Below, in pieces: positions 17,147 through 25,003 of a stretch of 64,000 bases of DNA. The notes below the pieces were generated by a model. That model saw only the letters and a list, made by a program, of their open reading frames with translations. It was not told the origin of the DNA and did not search any database. Each line of letters opens with the position of its first letter. Positions within the stretch are counted from its first letter, which is position 1. A program made the translations under genes and the position numbers. Source of the stretch: CAVUNY01 sp963843535. GTDB taxonomy: Bacteria; Chloroflexota; Anaerolineae; Anaerolineales; Anaerolineaceae. The stretch lies in the NCBI GenBank assembly GCA_963843535.1, contig CAWJKU010000004.1, positions 1,054,001-1,118,000 on the forward strand. The letters are read 5' to 3'.

Positions 17147-18550
17147 ATGGAACAAGCTGAAGGTAGGGTGATCCAGATCCAGGGTGGGGTGGTGGATGTG
17201 GAATTCCCCGGTGGAGAGCTGCCTTATGTGTATGAAGCTCTGGAGGTGCTTGTTCCAGATGGGCCGGTTCTGGTTCTTGAGGTCCAAAAACAGAGTGGAG
17301 ACAACCAGGTGCGCTGTGTGGCGATGGATTCTACGGATGGCTTGCAGCGCGGCACAGTTGTCCGGCGGACGCAAAGTCCAATCCGCGTTCCAGTGGGGGC
17401 TGAAACACTCGGGCGGATATTTAATGTACTCGGGAAGGCGATTGACGGAAAAGGAGATCTTGAGGCAAAAGCATATTATCCCATTCACCGCCCGGCGCCC
17501 AAATTCGCGGAACAAACCACCCGGGTAGAAGTGTTTGAAACCGGATTGAAGGTGATTGACCTGATCGCCACTTTTACAAAGGGCGGAAAAACCGGCATCT
17601 TTGGTGGGGCCGGGGTAGGTAAAACGATCATCATCCAGGAGTTGATTCGCTCGATAGCCACCGTGCACAAAGGCAAGTCTGTATTTGCGGGGGTTGGCGA
17701 GCGCACCCGCGAAGGGACTCAGCTGTACAGGGAAATGCTGGAGTCCGGGGTAATGAAGGATACAGTGATGGTCTTCGGGCAGATGAACGAACCGCCAGGA
17801 GTTCGTTTGCGTGTAGCCTTAACGGCTTTGTCCATGGCTGAATACTTCCGCGACGATGGCATGGATGTTTTACTGTTCATTGATAATATTTTTCGCTTTA
17901 CCATGTCTGGTGCGGAAGTCTCTGCATTATTGGGCCGCATGCCGTCTGCGGTTGGCTACCAGCCGACTCTCGCGACTGAAATGGGCGAACTGCAAGAGCG
18001 CATCACCTCGACACGCACCGGGTCCATCACTTCGCTGCAGGCGGTGTACGTGCCTGCCGATGACTATTCCGACCCGGCGCCGGTAGCAACTTTTACCCAT
18101 CTTGATGCCACGGTTGCCCTGGAGCGAGCGATTGCCGAAAAATCGATTTATCCGGCCGTCGATCCGCTGATATCCACCTCCCGCATTCTGGATCCGCAAA
18201 TTGTCGGTGAGGAACATTACCGGGTGGCACGCGAAACACAACGCGTGTTGCAGCGGTATAAAGATTTGCAGGATATCATCGCCATACTAGGGATAGATGA
18301 GCTGAACGAAGATGATAAATTGATCGTCAGCCGGGCGCGCAAAATTGAGCGTTTCTTTTCACAACCCATGTTTGTCGCTGAGCAGTTTACCGGTATTCCT
18401 GGGGTATATGTCCCGCTTAAAGAAACTGTGCGCGGCTTCCGCGAGATTCTTGCCGGTAAGTATGATGATTTACCGGAACAGGCTTTTTATATGGTCGGCA
18501 CCATTGATGATGCAGCTGCCAGGGCGAAATTGCTCGCCCGCAGCGGGTGA
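17147..18550 (+). CDS. atpD: F1 ATP synthase subunit beta
   Basis: 467 aa catalytic subunit. Walker A GGAGVGKT, the catalytic Glu in GVGERTREG, Walker B DVLLFIDNIFRF, and the signature PAVDPLISTSRIL are all present, as is the DELSEED-like loop in the variant form GIDELNEDDK. ATG 17147 is chosen because GGGAGG (17136-17141) precedes it by 5 nt; a TTG at 17132 would include the ribosome site. It lies between gamma and epsilon as in standard F1 operons and catalyses ATP synthesis driven by the ion gradient. Confidence 0.97.
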   Translation: MEQAEGRVIQIQGGVVDVEFPGGELPYVYEALEVLVPDGPVLVLEVQKQSGDNQVRCVAMDSTDGLQRGTVVRRTQSPIRVPVGAETLGRIFNVLGKAIDGKGDLEAKAYYPIHRPAPKFAEQTTRVEVFETGLKVIDLIATFTKGGKTGIFGGAGVGKTIIIQELIRSIATVHKGKSVFAGVGERTREGTQLYREMLESGVMKDTVMVFGQMNEPPGVRLRVALTALSMAEYFRDDGMDVLLFIDNIFRFTMSGAEVSALLGRMPSAVGYQPTLATEMGELQERITSTRTGSITSLQAVYVPADDYSDPAPVATFTHLDATVALERAIAEKSIYPAVDPLISTSRILDPQIVGEEHYRVARETQRVLQRYKDLQDIIAILGIDELNEDDKLIVSRARKIERFFSQPMFVAEQFTGIPGVYVPLKETVRGFREILAGKYDDLPEQAFYMVGTIDDAAARAKLLARSG

Positions 18551-18572
18551 ATCGGATTGGAGGTGAGGTAAC

Positions 18573-19007
18573 GTGCCTATCCGATGCGAAATTGTCTCTC
18601 AGGACCGGGTGGTCTTCTCCGATGATGCAGATATTGTCGTTCTGCCTGGCGCTGAAGGTCAGATGGGTATCTTGCCCAATCACACCCCATTGTTGACTGT
18701 GATACAATACGGTATTGTAAAAATACGTAATAAAGATGGAGAGGCATTTTTTACAGTATCGGGTGGGGTAGCCGAAGTACAGCCAGACCAGGTGACGATT
18801 CTTGCGGATGCTGCCGAAAACGTTGAAGAAATTGACCTGCAGCGAGCTGAGACCGCACGCCGGAAGGCAGAAGAAAGGCTGAAGCAGAGCATACCTTCCG
18901 ATCAAGACGCTTATCTGAAAATACAGTCAGCGATACATCGGTCTACATTACGAATTGACGCAGTCCGACGTTTCCGCCAGGGGCGGGGATTGCGATCCCA
19001 GAAGTAA
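18573..19007 (+). CDS. atpC: F1 ATP synthase subunit epsilon
   Basis: 144 aa. An N-terminal beta sandwich (1-88) with LPGAEGQMGILPNHTPLLTV is the diagnostic epsilon motif. A C-terminal helical hairpin (about 90-140), which can regulate ATP hydrolysis by inserting into the alpha-beta ring, is also present. GTG 18573 is the start, preceded by GGAGGTGAGG. The gene closes the F1 block, and mreB begins 18 nt later on the same strand. Confidence 0.95.
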   Translation: MPIRCEIVSQDRVVFSDDADIVVLPGAEGQMGILPNHTPLLTVIQYGIVKIRNKDGEAFFTVSGGVAEVQPDQVTILADAAENVEEIDLQRAETARRKAEERLKQSIPSDQDAYLKIQSAIHRSTLRIDAVRRFRQGRGLRSQK

Positions 19008-19025
19008 CACTGCGAGCAATTATTT

Positions 19026-20033
19026 ATGCCCGTTTTTACCCGAGAAATAGGAATCGACCTAGGCACGATGAACACAGTCATTGCCGAGGGAAACCAGATT
19101 CTTTACAATGAACCCACTGTGGCAGCTCTGGTTATTGAAGAGCTAAAAATTGTTGAATTGGGACAGGCTGCCCGGGATATGTTTGGGCGCGTGCCTGAAA
19201 CGATGGAAGTCGTCCGCCCATTACGGCATGGGGTGATAGCCGAGTATGAAATCACTGAACGCATGTTGTGGTCGTTGTTAAAGAATATGCGCGGCCCCCT
19301 TTCATTCTTTCCTCCCCGGTTGATGATCACCGTTCCCTTTGGCGTGACGAGCGTTGAAAGCCGGGCTGTGCACGAAGCCGGATTAGGGGCCGGCGCGCGT
19401 GAAGTTTATCTCATTCATCAGCCGCTCGCGGCTGCGATTGGGGTTGACCTGCCTATCGCTACCCCGACTGGTAATATGATCATTTGCCTGGGCGGGGGAA
19501 CAGTGCAGGTGGCAGTCATGGCGATGAATGGGGTAGTCACCGCTGAGACCGCGCGCAGTGGGGGGATTAAATTGGACGAAGCGATCATCTCTTATACCCG
19601 CAAAAAGTATGGGGTGATCATCGGCCAACCGACTGCGGAACAATTGAAAATGAGGATCGGGGCGGCACTTTCATTGGATCAGCCCCTTTCCCTGGAAGTC
19701 CAGGGTCAAGATCAAGTATCCGGGCTGCCCAGGCCGGTTAATTTGAATACCGATGACATCGTCGATGCCCTTCAGGATCCTTTAAATGACGTTGTCTTTA
19801 CTGTAAAACGGGTGCTAGAAAAAACGCCTCCAGAGCTGATCTCAGATATTATCGACCGCGGCGTTGCTCTGTGCGGCGGGGGAGCGCAGCTTCGCGGAAT
19901 CGATAAATATCTAACAAAATCCTTAGGAATTCCAGCGTACCAGGTGGATAACCCCACCACCTGCACTGCTGAAGGGGCGGCGAAGGGCATCACGATTCGT
20001 GAAGCGCTCCGCCGCAGTTTGATCGCCACGTAA
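19026..20033 (+). CDS. mreB: MreB/Mbl-like rod-shape actin homologue
   Basis: 335 aa bacterial actin that organises cell-wall synthesis along the cell. Phosphate 1 motif IGIDLGTMNTVIAEG, phosphate 2 motif NMIICLGGGTVQVAVMA (DxGGGT with Asp replaced by Leu), and the adenosine motif GVALCGGGAQLRGIDKYL are visible. The change of the phosphate 2 Asp to Leu is unusual and may alter nucleotide turnover. It directly follows atpC, as mbl-type genes often do in other phyla, and is followed by a long hairpin terminator. No mreC or mreD is adjacent; rodZ is 33 kb away in the window. Confidence 0.9.
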   Translation: MPVFTREIGIDLGTMNTVIAEGNQILYNEPTVAALVIEELKIVELGQAARDMFGRVPETMEVVRPLRHGVIAEYEITERMLWSLLKNMRGPLSFFPPRLMITVPFGVTSVESRAVHEAGLGAGAREVYLIHQPLAAAIGVDLPIATPTGNMIICLGGGTVQVAVMAMNGVVTAETARSGGIKLDEAIISYTRKKYGVIIGQPTAEQLKMRIGAALSLDQPLSLEVQGQDQVSGLPRPVNLNTDDIVDALQDPLNDVVFTVKRVLEKTPPELISDIIDRGVALCGGGAQLRGIDKYLTKSLGIPAYQVDNPTTCTAEGAAKGITIREALRRSLIAT

Positions 20034-20044
20034 CAATTCTTTTC

Positions 20045-20085
20045 ATGAAGTTTTTAGGCCAGTGAAACTGGCCCAAAAACTTCAT
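20045..20085. terminator. Long hairpin terminator between mreB and rex
   Basis: ATGAAGTTTTTAGGCCAGT (20045-20063), loop GAA, then the complementary 19-nt arm (20067-20085), with a single A-C mismatch. The two genes converge here, so it probably terminates both. The GGCCAGT/ACTGGCC core is shared with the hairpin at 413-449. Confidence 0.75.
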
Positions 20086-20122
20086 CTTGTTTAAATTAAC
20101 CCAGTTTGGATGAGACTCATCA

Positions 20123-20743
20123 TCAGCCGATGTAATATGTCATGTGCTGCAGTTGGATAATTGGATCGATATACTGCACAAAGACTTCCGCTGGCAGATT
20201 AAGCGGGATAGGTGCGTAACTTAAAATCGCGCGTATACCGGCGCGCACCAGTTCTTCAGCCACCTTTTGGGCAGCGGCGGCGGGCACGGTCAGCATGGCA
20301 ACTCTAATGCCTGATTCACGGATCGTAGGAACCAGGTTTGCCATATCCTGGACGACAAATTCACCAATCTGGCTGCCAATCTTGTGCGGATCGACATCGA
20401 ACACCGCCGCGACGCGAAAGCCGCGGTTGGCAAAGCCCTGGTAGCGGGCAATGGCGTGCCCCAGATCACCCGCGCCGACCAGGGCGATTCCCCATACTTG
20501 CTTTACTTTGAGAATGGTTTGCAGCTGGTCGATCAGGTACGGAATGGAATATCCAGTTCCCTGTTTGCCGAATTCGCCGAAATGCGAAAGATCCTTTCGT
20601 ATCTGGGCTGCAGAAATGCCGATACGCTCTCCTAATTCCTGAGAAGAAGTGGAATGCTGGCCTTCTTCTTCCATCCGATGTAATGCCTGCAGATATCGCG
20701 GCAGCCGGCTTACGACTATATCCGGAATTAAGGTAGAATCCAT
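20123..20743 (-). CDS. rex: Redox-sensing transcriptional repressor Rex
   Basis: 206 aa. An N-terminal winged helix (about 8-75) includes GISAAQIRKDLSHFGEFGKQGTGY in family form, and a Rossmann NAD(H)-binding domain has the glycine motif ALVGAGDLGHAIA. A C-terminal helix swaps between dimer subunits. Rex represses fermentation and respiration genes until NADH rises. Its own upstream region contains an inverted repeat (20799-20820) resembling a Rex operator, suggesting autoregulation. It converges on mreB. Confidence 0.94.
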   Translation of the reverse strand: MDSTLIPDIVVSRLPRYLQALHRMEEEGQHSTSSQELGERIGISAAQIRKDLSHFGEFGKQGTGYSIPYLIDQLQTILKVKQVWGIALVGAGDLGHAIARYQGFANRGFRVAAVFDVDPHKIGSQIGEFVVQDMANLVPTIRESGIRVAMLTVPAAAAQKVAEELVRAGIRAILSYAPIPLNLPAEVFVQYIDPIIQLQHMTYYIG

Positions 20744-20798
20744 TGCTCATTCTCCCGTTGGGAATTCACTGCGTGTTTACTTTATCATAAAAGGACAA

Positions 20799-20820
20799 AT
20801 TGCGCAATTTTTCACGCAAT
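20799..20820. promoter_or_regulatory. Candidate Rex operator
   Basis: The inverted repeat ATTGCG / CGCAAT flanks CAATTTTTCA. It resembles the AT-centred Rex consensus (TTGTGA-type arms) but differs at key arm positions. It lies about 56 bp upstream of rex and 160 bp upstream of the divergent lipoprotein gene. Confidence 0.4.
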
Positions 20821-20920
20821 CATAATAGATGAAAAAAGATGAGATATATCGGTTACTTTCTAAAAATTAAGATAGAAATGTTATCATGATTAGAACGCTT
20901 AAAATTGCATAAATGATGGA

Positions 20921-20949
20921 TTGACAGCAATCATTTGAAAAGGTATGAT
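20921..20949 (+). promoter_or_regulatory. Strong sigma-70 promoter for the lipoprotein gene
   Basis: TTGACA (20921-20926), a 17-bp spacer and TATGAT (20944-20949). This is a near-consensus pair 35 nt before the start codon. Confidence 0.8.
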
Positions 20950-20983
20950 CAACGCGATGTACTAATAAAAAGTTGGAGGATGG

Positions 20984-21562
20984 ATGAATAACCGAATAAA
21001 AATTTTAACAATACTGATCGTCTCTGTATTTGTGCTAAGCGCCTGCAACACCAAAGCAGCAACTGAACAACCGACCACTCCCCCTAAGGCAACTCAAGCC
21101 CCCGCGGCGACCTCAGTCTCAGCCACACAGGCCGGATACTCGGAGCCCACCAAGTCTGACCTGGGTTCGACCACTCCCTCGGATTATCCCGGGCCTTCTG
21201 CTGGAGTCCCTGCCCTTTCCAATCTCGGTTACCCCGCACCAGGCACCTTCAATCTCATGCTGGCTGACGGCAGTGTTAAATCGGTGGCGGTCGACACCTT
21301 GAACACCCTTCCGAAAGAAAAAGTTTCATTTGACGGGACCGAATTAGAAGCGCTCGCCCTGGTGACCGTGTTTAAGCAAGTCGGGGTTGAAACCTATAAC
21401 CAGGTTACTGTGAGCGGATCAGGCAATAACCAAACCTTAACGAAAGACCAGATCGCTCAATCCTATTTGCAACTATTTCCAGATGGCACAATCCGCGTGG
21501 CAGTACAAGGCGAGCCCGAGAATACCTGGATTGTAGCTTTAAAAACCATGGCAATTGAGTAA
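20984..21562 (+). CDS. Lipoprotein of unknown function (192 aa)
   Basis: Signal peptide with lipobox VLSAC (Cys about residue 21), then a Thr/Pro/Ala-rich linker to about residue 90, then a compact domain of about 100 residues (GTFNLMLADGSVKSVAVDTL to the end). The domain begins like small beta-rich modules that bind cofactors or ligands in secreted proteins, but I do not recognise the family. A strong promoter, a good ribosome site (TTGGAGGA) and its own terminator mark it as an independent, probably well-expressed gene. It diverges from rex. Function unknown. Confidence 0.75.
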   Translation: MNNRIKILTILIVSVFVLSACNTKAATEQPTTPPKATQAPAATSVSATQAGYSEPTKSDLGSTTPSDYPGPSAGVPALSNLGYPAPGTFNLMLADGSVKSVAVDTLNTLPKEKVSFDGTELEALALVTVFKQVGVETYNQVTVSGSGNNQTLTKDQIAQSYLQLFPDGTIRVAVQGEPENTWIVALKTMAIE

Positions 21563-21580
21563 ATTATTAAACACAATCGA

Positions 21581-21612
21581 AAAACGCACCGATCTTTCGC
21601 GGTGCGTTTTTT
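21581..21612 (+). terminator. Rho-independent terminator of the lipoprotein gene
   Basis: Stem AAAACGCACCG / CGGTGCGTTTT with an 8-nt loop, followed by a T run (21607-21612). Confidence 0.85.
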
Positions 21613-21657
21613 CATACTTTCGGGATATTGTGATGTCTCAAATTTTTGCTCGGTGAT

Positions 21658-22293
21658 ATGATGCAGCTTTATGAACCCGTATTAGACCTGGTGCGCAGTA
21701 TTCCGCCCGACATCCATGCCGGTTTGATCCTGCGGCATTCGGCCAGATACCCGATTCTAAGCGAAGAGGACGTATATTCCGCCGGTCTGACTGGGGAGGG
21801 CATTGCGCAGGCAGAAATGTTTGGAAAAGCTCTGGCTGAAACCCGCCATCCAGGCCGCCTGTTTTCCAGCCCAGTCGATCGATGCCTGGATACGGCTCTG
21901 GCTATCTCCAGGGGAGCCGGATGGGATCTTCCCGTGACAGCGGACTACCGGTTGAGCCATCCATTTATCGAGCGATTGTGGTCTGGACCGCAAATTCTAT
22001 GGCTAAAAGACCCGCTCCCAGAGCCAGTGCAGTCAATCCTCGATCTTGTGTTGAACTGCGCTGGGGTAGGTGGAGGGCTGGATATTTTTTCCACACACGA
22101 TACTGTGGTAGCAGTGCTGGCTGGTTATTTTACCGGTATGTGCTTTCACTACCCGGAATATTGGCCCAACTTTCTCGAAGGGGTTTTGGTCTGGCGCAGC
22201 GCCAACCAGGTCCATTTGAAATGGCGTGAATTCGAAACTGTACTTGACTCGTGGCCGGTGGAAGGATCCGGGCAGATGGAATTGGGTTTGTAG
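21658..22293 (+). CDS. Histidine phosphatase superfamily protein
   Basis: 211 aa. The phosphate pocket is recognisable: ILRHSARYP (RHG motif with Ser in place of Gly, catalytic His), FSSPVDRCLDTA (second Arg) and FSTHDTVVAVLAGYF (C-terminal catalytic His). This superfamily includes phosphoglycerate mutases, phytases and small-molecule phosphatases. The sequence appears closer to the acid-phosphatase-like branch, but the substrate is unknown. ATG 21658 is preferred over TTG 21646. The gene stands alone after a terminator and converges with ftcD. Confidence 0.8.
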   Translation: MMQLYEPVLDLVRSIPPDIHAGLILRHSARYPILSEEDVYSAGLTGEGIAQAEMFGKALAETRHPGRLFSSPVDRCLDTALAISRGAGWDLPVTADYRLSHPFIERLWSGPQILWLKDPLPEPVQSILDLVLNCAGVGGGLDIFSTHDTVVAVLAGYFTGMCFHYPEYWPNFLEGVLVWRSANQVHLKWREFETVLDSWPVEGSGQMELGL

Positions 22294-22358
22294 CTGCCCA
22301 GCCAATTTACAGGGCGATAAGCTGGCGATTCCAGCCATTATTTTTCCCACCCGGCGGG

Positions 22359-23915
22359 TTATTTTCCGTCAGATTCCAAACCAACACGTTCGCGCAGAGA
22401 TTTTTTTACCGCTATTTCGTGTATCCATGCCTCTTTTTCTAATTCCTGAAGACGAGCCAGGTACGGTGCGGCAGGGGCTGCATCTTGCAGGCTGTGGCAG
22501 TTGATGCGTACGTTCAACCCGGCGCTGGTCAGGGCCGCACGCGCCAGCGCCGCGGCGCTGGCTGCGTCTGAAATGGCATTGAGATTGGCGATAGATGCTG
22601 CTTGAGCCGCTAATTCCAAAACACGCACCGTCATTTCCGCGGTGTGCAGCGGAACTTCAGCGGCGTGCAGCGTTGCCCGGTCGATCTGCGCTGCCCGAGT
22701 ATTCTGTTCCTCCGGGGTGGATTTGGGCAGCCGCATGGCGGTTAAAATCGCATCGAAAGATTGCGCATCTTCCTCGACCGCCCGGGTGAGGGCGGCGCGC
22801 AGGTTTTCCGCCTCGTCGATTAATGCCCACATTTGCGCCTCTACCCCCGCATATTTCTTCTTTCCAACGGTAAGGCGCGCTACCATCGCGACCAAAGCCG
22901 CGGCAGAGGCGCCCGCGTACGCGGCCGCGGAACCACCCCCGGGAGTAGGCGTTGCCGCCGCAAGCCGATCGAGAAAACCTGGTTCCCTGGCAGCCGATTG
23001 GACCGCAGGATTTTCAGCTAACGCTTCATACAGGCGTTGTTCTAATATTTGCTCGGGTTGGAAACCGTCCAGCTGCATGTACCAGACAGCAGAATCGATC
23101 AAGGCTTCCTGAGGGATTAAACCTACCAGCTCACTGTGATGGATGGCTACCCCGTAGCGCTGCGCCTCGCGGCGAACCATTTCCACGACCCGAAACACAG
23201 GTGTCTGGCGGGTATTGGTTAGATTCATCGAAACCTGGGCGCGCCCTTCCACCAGAATGCCCATGGCTTTCACAAAACGCAGCCCACCCGATGAATTGCG
23301 CACAGCCTTCGCAATATTCTGAGCAATGCTGACGTCATCCGTTGAAAGATACACATTATACGCAACCAGAGGTTGGCGCGCGCCGATCACCGTGGCCCCA
23401 GCTGTGCCTAATTCGGCCGGTCCAAAATCTGGGAAGCGGTCTGGGTTAGTTTTGATTTCTTCCTTCAAGCCTTCGTACTGGCCGCGGCGGATATTTTCCA
23501 GGTTCTGCCGGTCGGGTCGAGTAGCGGCTTCTTCATATAAATAAGCCGGAATGCTGAGCTCCTTGCCCACCCTTTTGCCTAACCGGCGGGCAATCTCGAT
23601 GCATTCTTCCATGGTGGTATAGCGGATCGGCACGAATGGGACCACATCCGTGGCGCCGATGCGCGGGTGCTCGCCGGTATGCTCATCCAGATTAATGATC
23701 TTCGCGGCGCATTGGATCGCCAAAAACGCGGCTTCTTCCGCCGCCCCCGGCGCGCCGATATAGGTAATCACCGTGCGGTTGTGGTCGAGGTCAGAATGCC
23801 GGTCGAGAATTTGCACCCCAGCCACAGATTGGATGGCTGCGATGATTTTTTCTATCACCTCGGGACGGCGTGCCTCGGAAAAATTGGGAATGCATTCCAC
23901 CAGGGGAGAAGGCAT
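22359..23915 (-). CDS. ftcD: Glutamate formimidoyltransferase fused to formimidoyl-THF cyclodeaminase
   Basis: 518 aa bifunctional enzyme. Residues 1-300 are the formiminotransferase: VECIPNFSEARR, DRHSDLDHNRTVIT, NLDEHTGEHPRIGATDVVPFVP. Residues about 310-510 are the cyclodeaminase: FLDRLAAATPTPGGGSAAAY starts the helical domain. Together they move the formimino group from formiminoglutamate to tetrahydrofolate and release ammonia to give methenyl-THF, the last step of histidine degradation. This fusion is typical of animals and some bacteria; many bacteria encode the parts separately. No hutH, hutU or hutI is nearby. It could alternatively serve folate one-carbon supply. Confidence 0.93.
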   Translation of the reverse strand: MPSPLVECIPNFSEARRPEVIEKIIAAIQSVAGVQILDRHSDLDHNRTVITYIGAPGAAEEAAFLAIQCAAKIINLDEHTGEHPRIGATDVVPFVPIRYTTMEECIEIARRLGKRVGKELSIPAYLYEEAATRPDRQNLENIRRGQYEGLKEEIKTNPDRFPDFGPAELGTAGATVIGARQPLVAYNVYLSTDDVSIAQNIAKAVRNSSGGLRFVKAMGILVEGRAQVSMNLTNTRQTPVFRVVEMVRREAQRYGVAIHHSELVGLIPQEALIDSAVWYMQLDGFQPEQILEQRLYEALAENPAVQSAAREPGFLDRLAAATPTPGGGSAAAYAGASAAALVAMVARLTVGKKKYAGVEAQMWALIDEAENLRAALTRAVEEDAQSFDAILTAMRLPKSTPEEQNTRAAQIDRATLHAAEVPLHTAEMTVRVLELAAQAASIANLNAISDAASAAALARAALTSAGLNVRINCHSLQDAAPAAPYLARLQELEKEAWIHEIAVKKSLRERVGLESDGK

Positions 23916-24015
23916 AAAGACCTCGTGCGAGCCAGGATAGGGTAATTATACCTGGATGAGAATAATTCATTTGATTATGTTAAAATCAGAAAAAAAGCAA
24001 AAGGAGACGTCAACT

Positions 24016-24687
24016 ATGTGCGGCAGATTTACGATCACATTAGCAGCGGATGAAGTCCATGAGCAGCTCGAGCTGGGTGAGCTGCCGCATGACTGGCAGC
24101 CGCGCTACAACGTTGCGCCGTCGCAGCCGGTGGCGGCGGTGCTGGATGCTGCCAGCCGGGAGGTCGAATGGCTGCGTTGGGGGTTAATCCCCTTTTGGGC
24201 CAAAGATATGGATATCGGCAACCGCCTGATCAACGCCCGCTCCGAAACTGTTACCGAAAAACCATCCTTCCGGCAGGCATTTGCCCAACGGCGCTGTTTG
24301 ATCCTGGCAGACGGATTTTATGAATGGCAGCGGTCGAAAGAAAAGAAGGGTCCTTCCGTTCCGTATCACTTTCACCGCAAGGACCGCGCTCCCTTCGCAT
24401 TTGCGGGGTTATGGGAGCGGTGGCGCAACCCTGAAGGCGGCGAGCTGCGTTCGTGCACCATCTTAACCACCGCTGCCAATGGGGTGGTGGCGCCGGTCCA
24501 CGACCGCATGCCGGTGATGCTGAGTGGGGCCGACCTGTGGGCCTGGCTGGCTCCGGGAAAGCCGGAAGAGCACCTGGCTTTGCTCAAACCCTATCCGGAA
24601 GATTGGATGGATCGTTTTCCAGTCTCGCCGGTGGTCAACAATCCCGGACGAGACGTGCCGGAATGCGCGCAGCCTCTCGGCAGGTAG
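24016..24687 (+). CDS. SRAP (YedK/HMCES-type) abasic-site protein
   Basis: 223 aa. It begins MCGRFTI; after Met removal the exposed Cys2 forms a covalent link with abasic sites in single-stranded DNA. Other family residues are present: NVAPSQPVAAV, RWGLIPFWAKD, NARSETVTEKPSFR, RCLILADGFYEW (active-site Glu), and HDRMPVML (active-site His). ATG 24016 must be the start because the Cys has to be residue 2, and AAGGAG (24001-24006) supports it. It stands alone between divergent ftcD and tRNA-Glu. Confidence 0.95.
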   Translation: MCGRFTITLAADEVHEQLELGELPHDWQPRYNVAPSQPVAAVLDAASREVEWLRWGLIPFWAKDMDIGNRLINARSETVTEKPSFRQAFAQRRCLILADGFYEWQRSKEKKGPSVPYHFHRKDRAPFAFAGLWERWRNPEGGELRSCTILTTAANGVVAPVHDRMPVMLSGADLWAWLAPGKPEEHLALLKPYPEDWMDRFPVSPVVNNPGRDVPECAQPLGR

Positions 24688-24724
24688 AAAACCTTTCCTC
24701 CGTCGAATTGGTTTGGCAAATGGC

Positions 24725-24753
24725 TTGACCCTTTGTGGGGTCAATGGTAAAAT
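24725..24753 (+). promoter_or_regulatory. Promoter for tRNA-Glu
   Basis: TTGACC (24725-24730), 17-bp spacer, TAAAAT (24748-24753), 10 nt before the tRNA. A 7-bp inverted repeat TTGACCC/GGGTCAA (24725-24744) overlaps the -35 and might also weakly end the upstream gene. Confidence 0.65.
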
Positions 24754-24763
24754 CTCACCCGTT

Positions 24764-24838
24764 GCCCCCATGGTCTAGTGGTTAGGACACAGCCCTTTCA
24801 AGGCTATAACCGGAGTTCGAGTCTCCGTGGGGGCACCA
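24764..24838 (+). tRNA. tRNA-Glu (UUC)
   Basis: Acceptor GCCCCCA pairs with TGGGGGC (24828-24834), discriminator A 24835, CCA encoded (24836-24838). Anticodon loop CTTTCAA gives anticodon TTC. The T-arm is CGGAGTTCGAGTCTCCG. A terminator follows, then two partial copies of the 3' end. Confidence 0.97.
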
Positions 24839-24841
24839 CCG

Positions 24842-24866
24842 AAAAACACCTTTTCAGGTGTTTTTT
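24842..24866 (+). terminator. Rho-independent terminator of tRNA-Glu
   Basis: AAAAACACCT / AGGTGTTTTTT with a TTTC loop. The uridine run ends at 24866. Confidence 0.85.
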
Positions 24867-24869
24867 GTT

Positions 24870-24963
24870 TTCGAGTCTCCGCGCCCTGCGGGTGTCATGA
24901 TGGGGGCACCAAAAAAGCCAACCATAAGGATGGCTTTTTTATTTGGTTCGAAGTCTCCGCGCC
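24870..24963 (+). repeat. Two partial copies of the tRNA-Glu 3' end
   Basis: Copy 1: TTCGAGTCTCCG (24870-24881), a 19-nt insertion containing CCCTGCGGG (24882-24900), then TGGGGGCACCA (24901-24911), identical to the tRNA 3' end. Copy 2: TTCGAAGTCTCCG followed by CGCCC (24947-24963), truncated. Decay increases with distance from the tRNA, as beside tRNA-Val. Confidence 0.75.
24911..24940. terminator. Bidirectional hairpin terminator
   Basis: AAAAAAGCCA and TGGCTTTTTT form a symmetric stem around a 10-nt loop, with T runs in both directions. It can end the minus-strand aldo/keto reductase cluster as well as rightward transcripts. Confidence 0.75.
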
Positions 24964-25003
24964 CACATATGTCTTAGCAATAAAAGCCGAAAAATTTTGA
25001 AAA

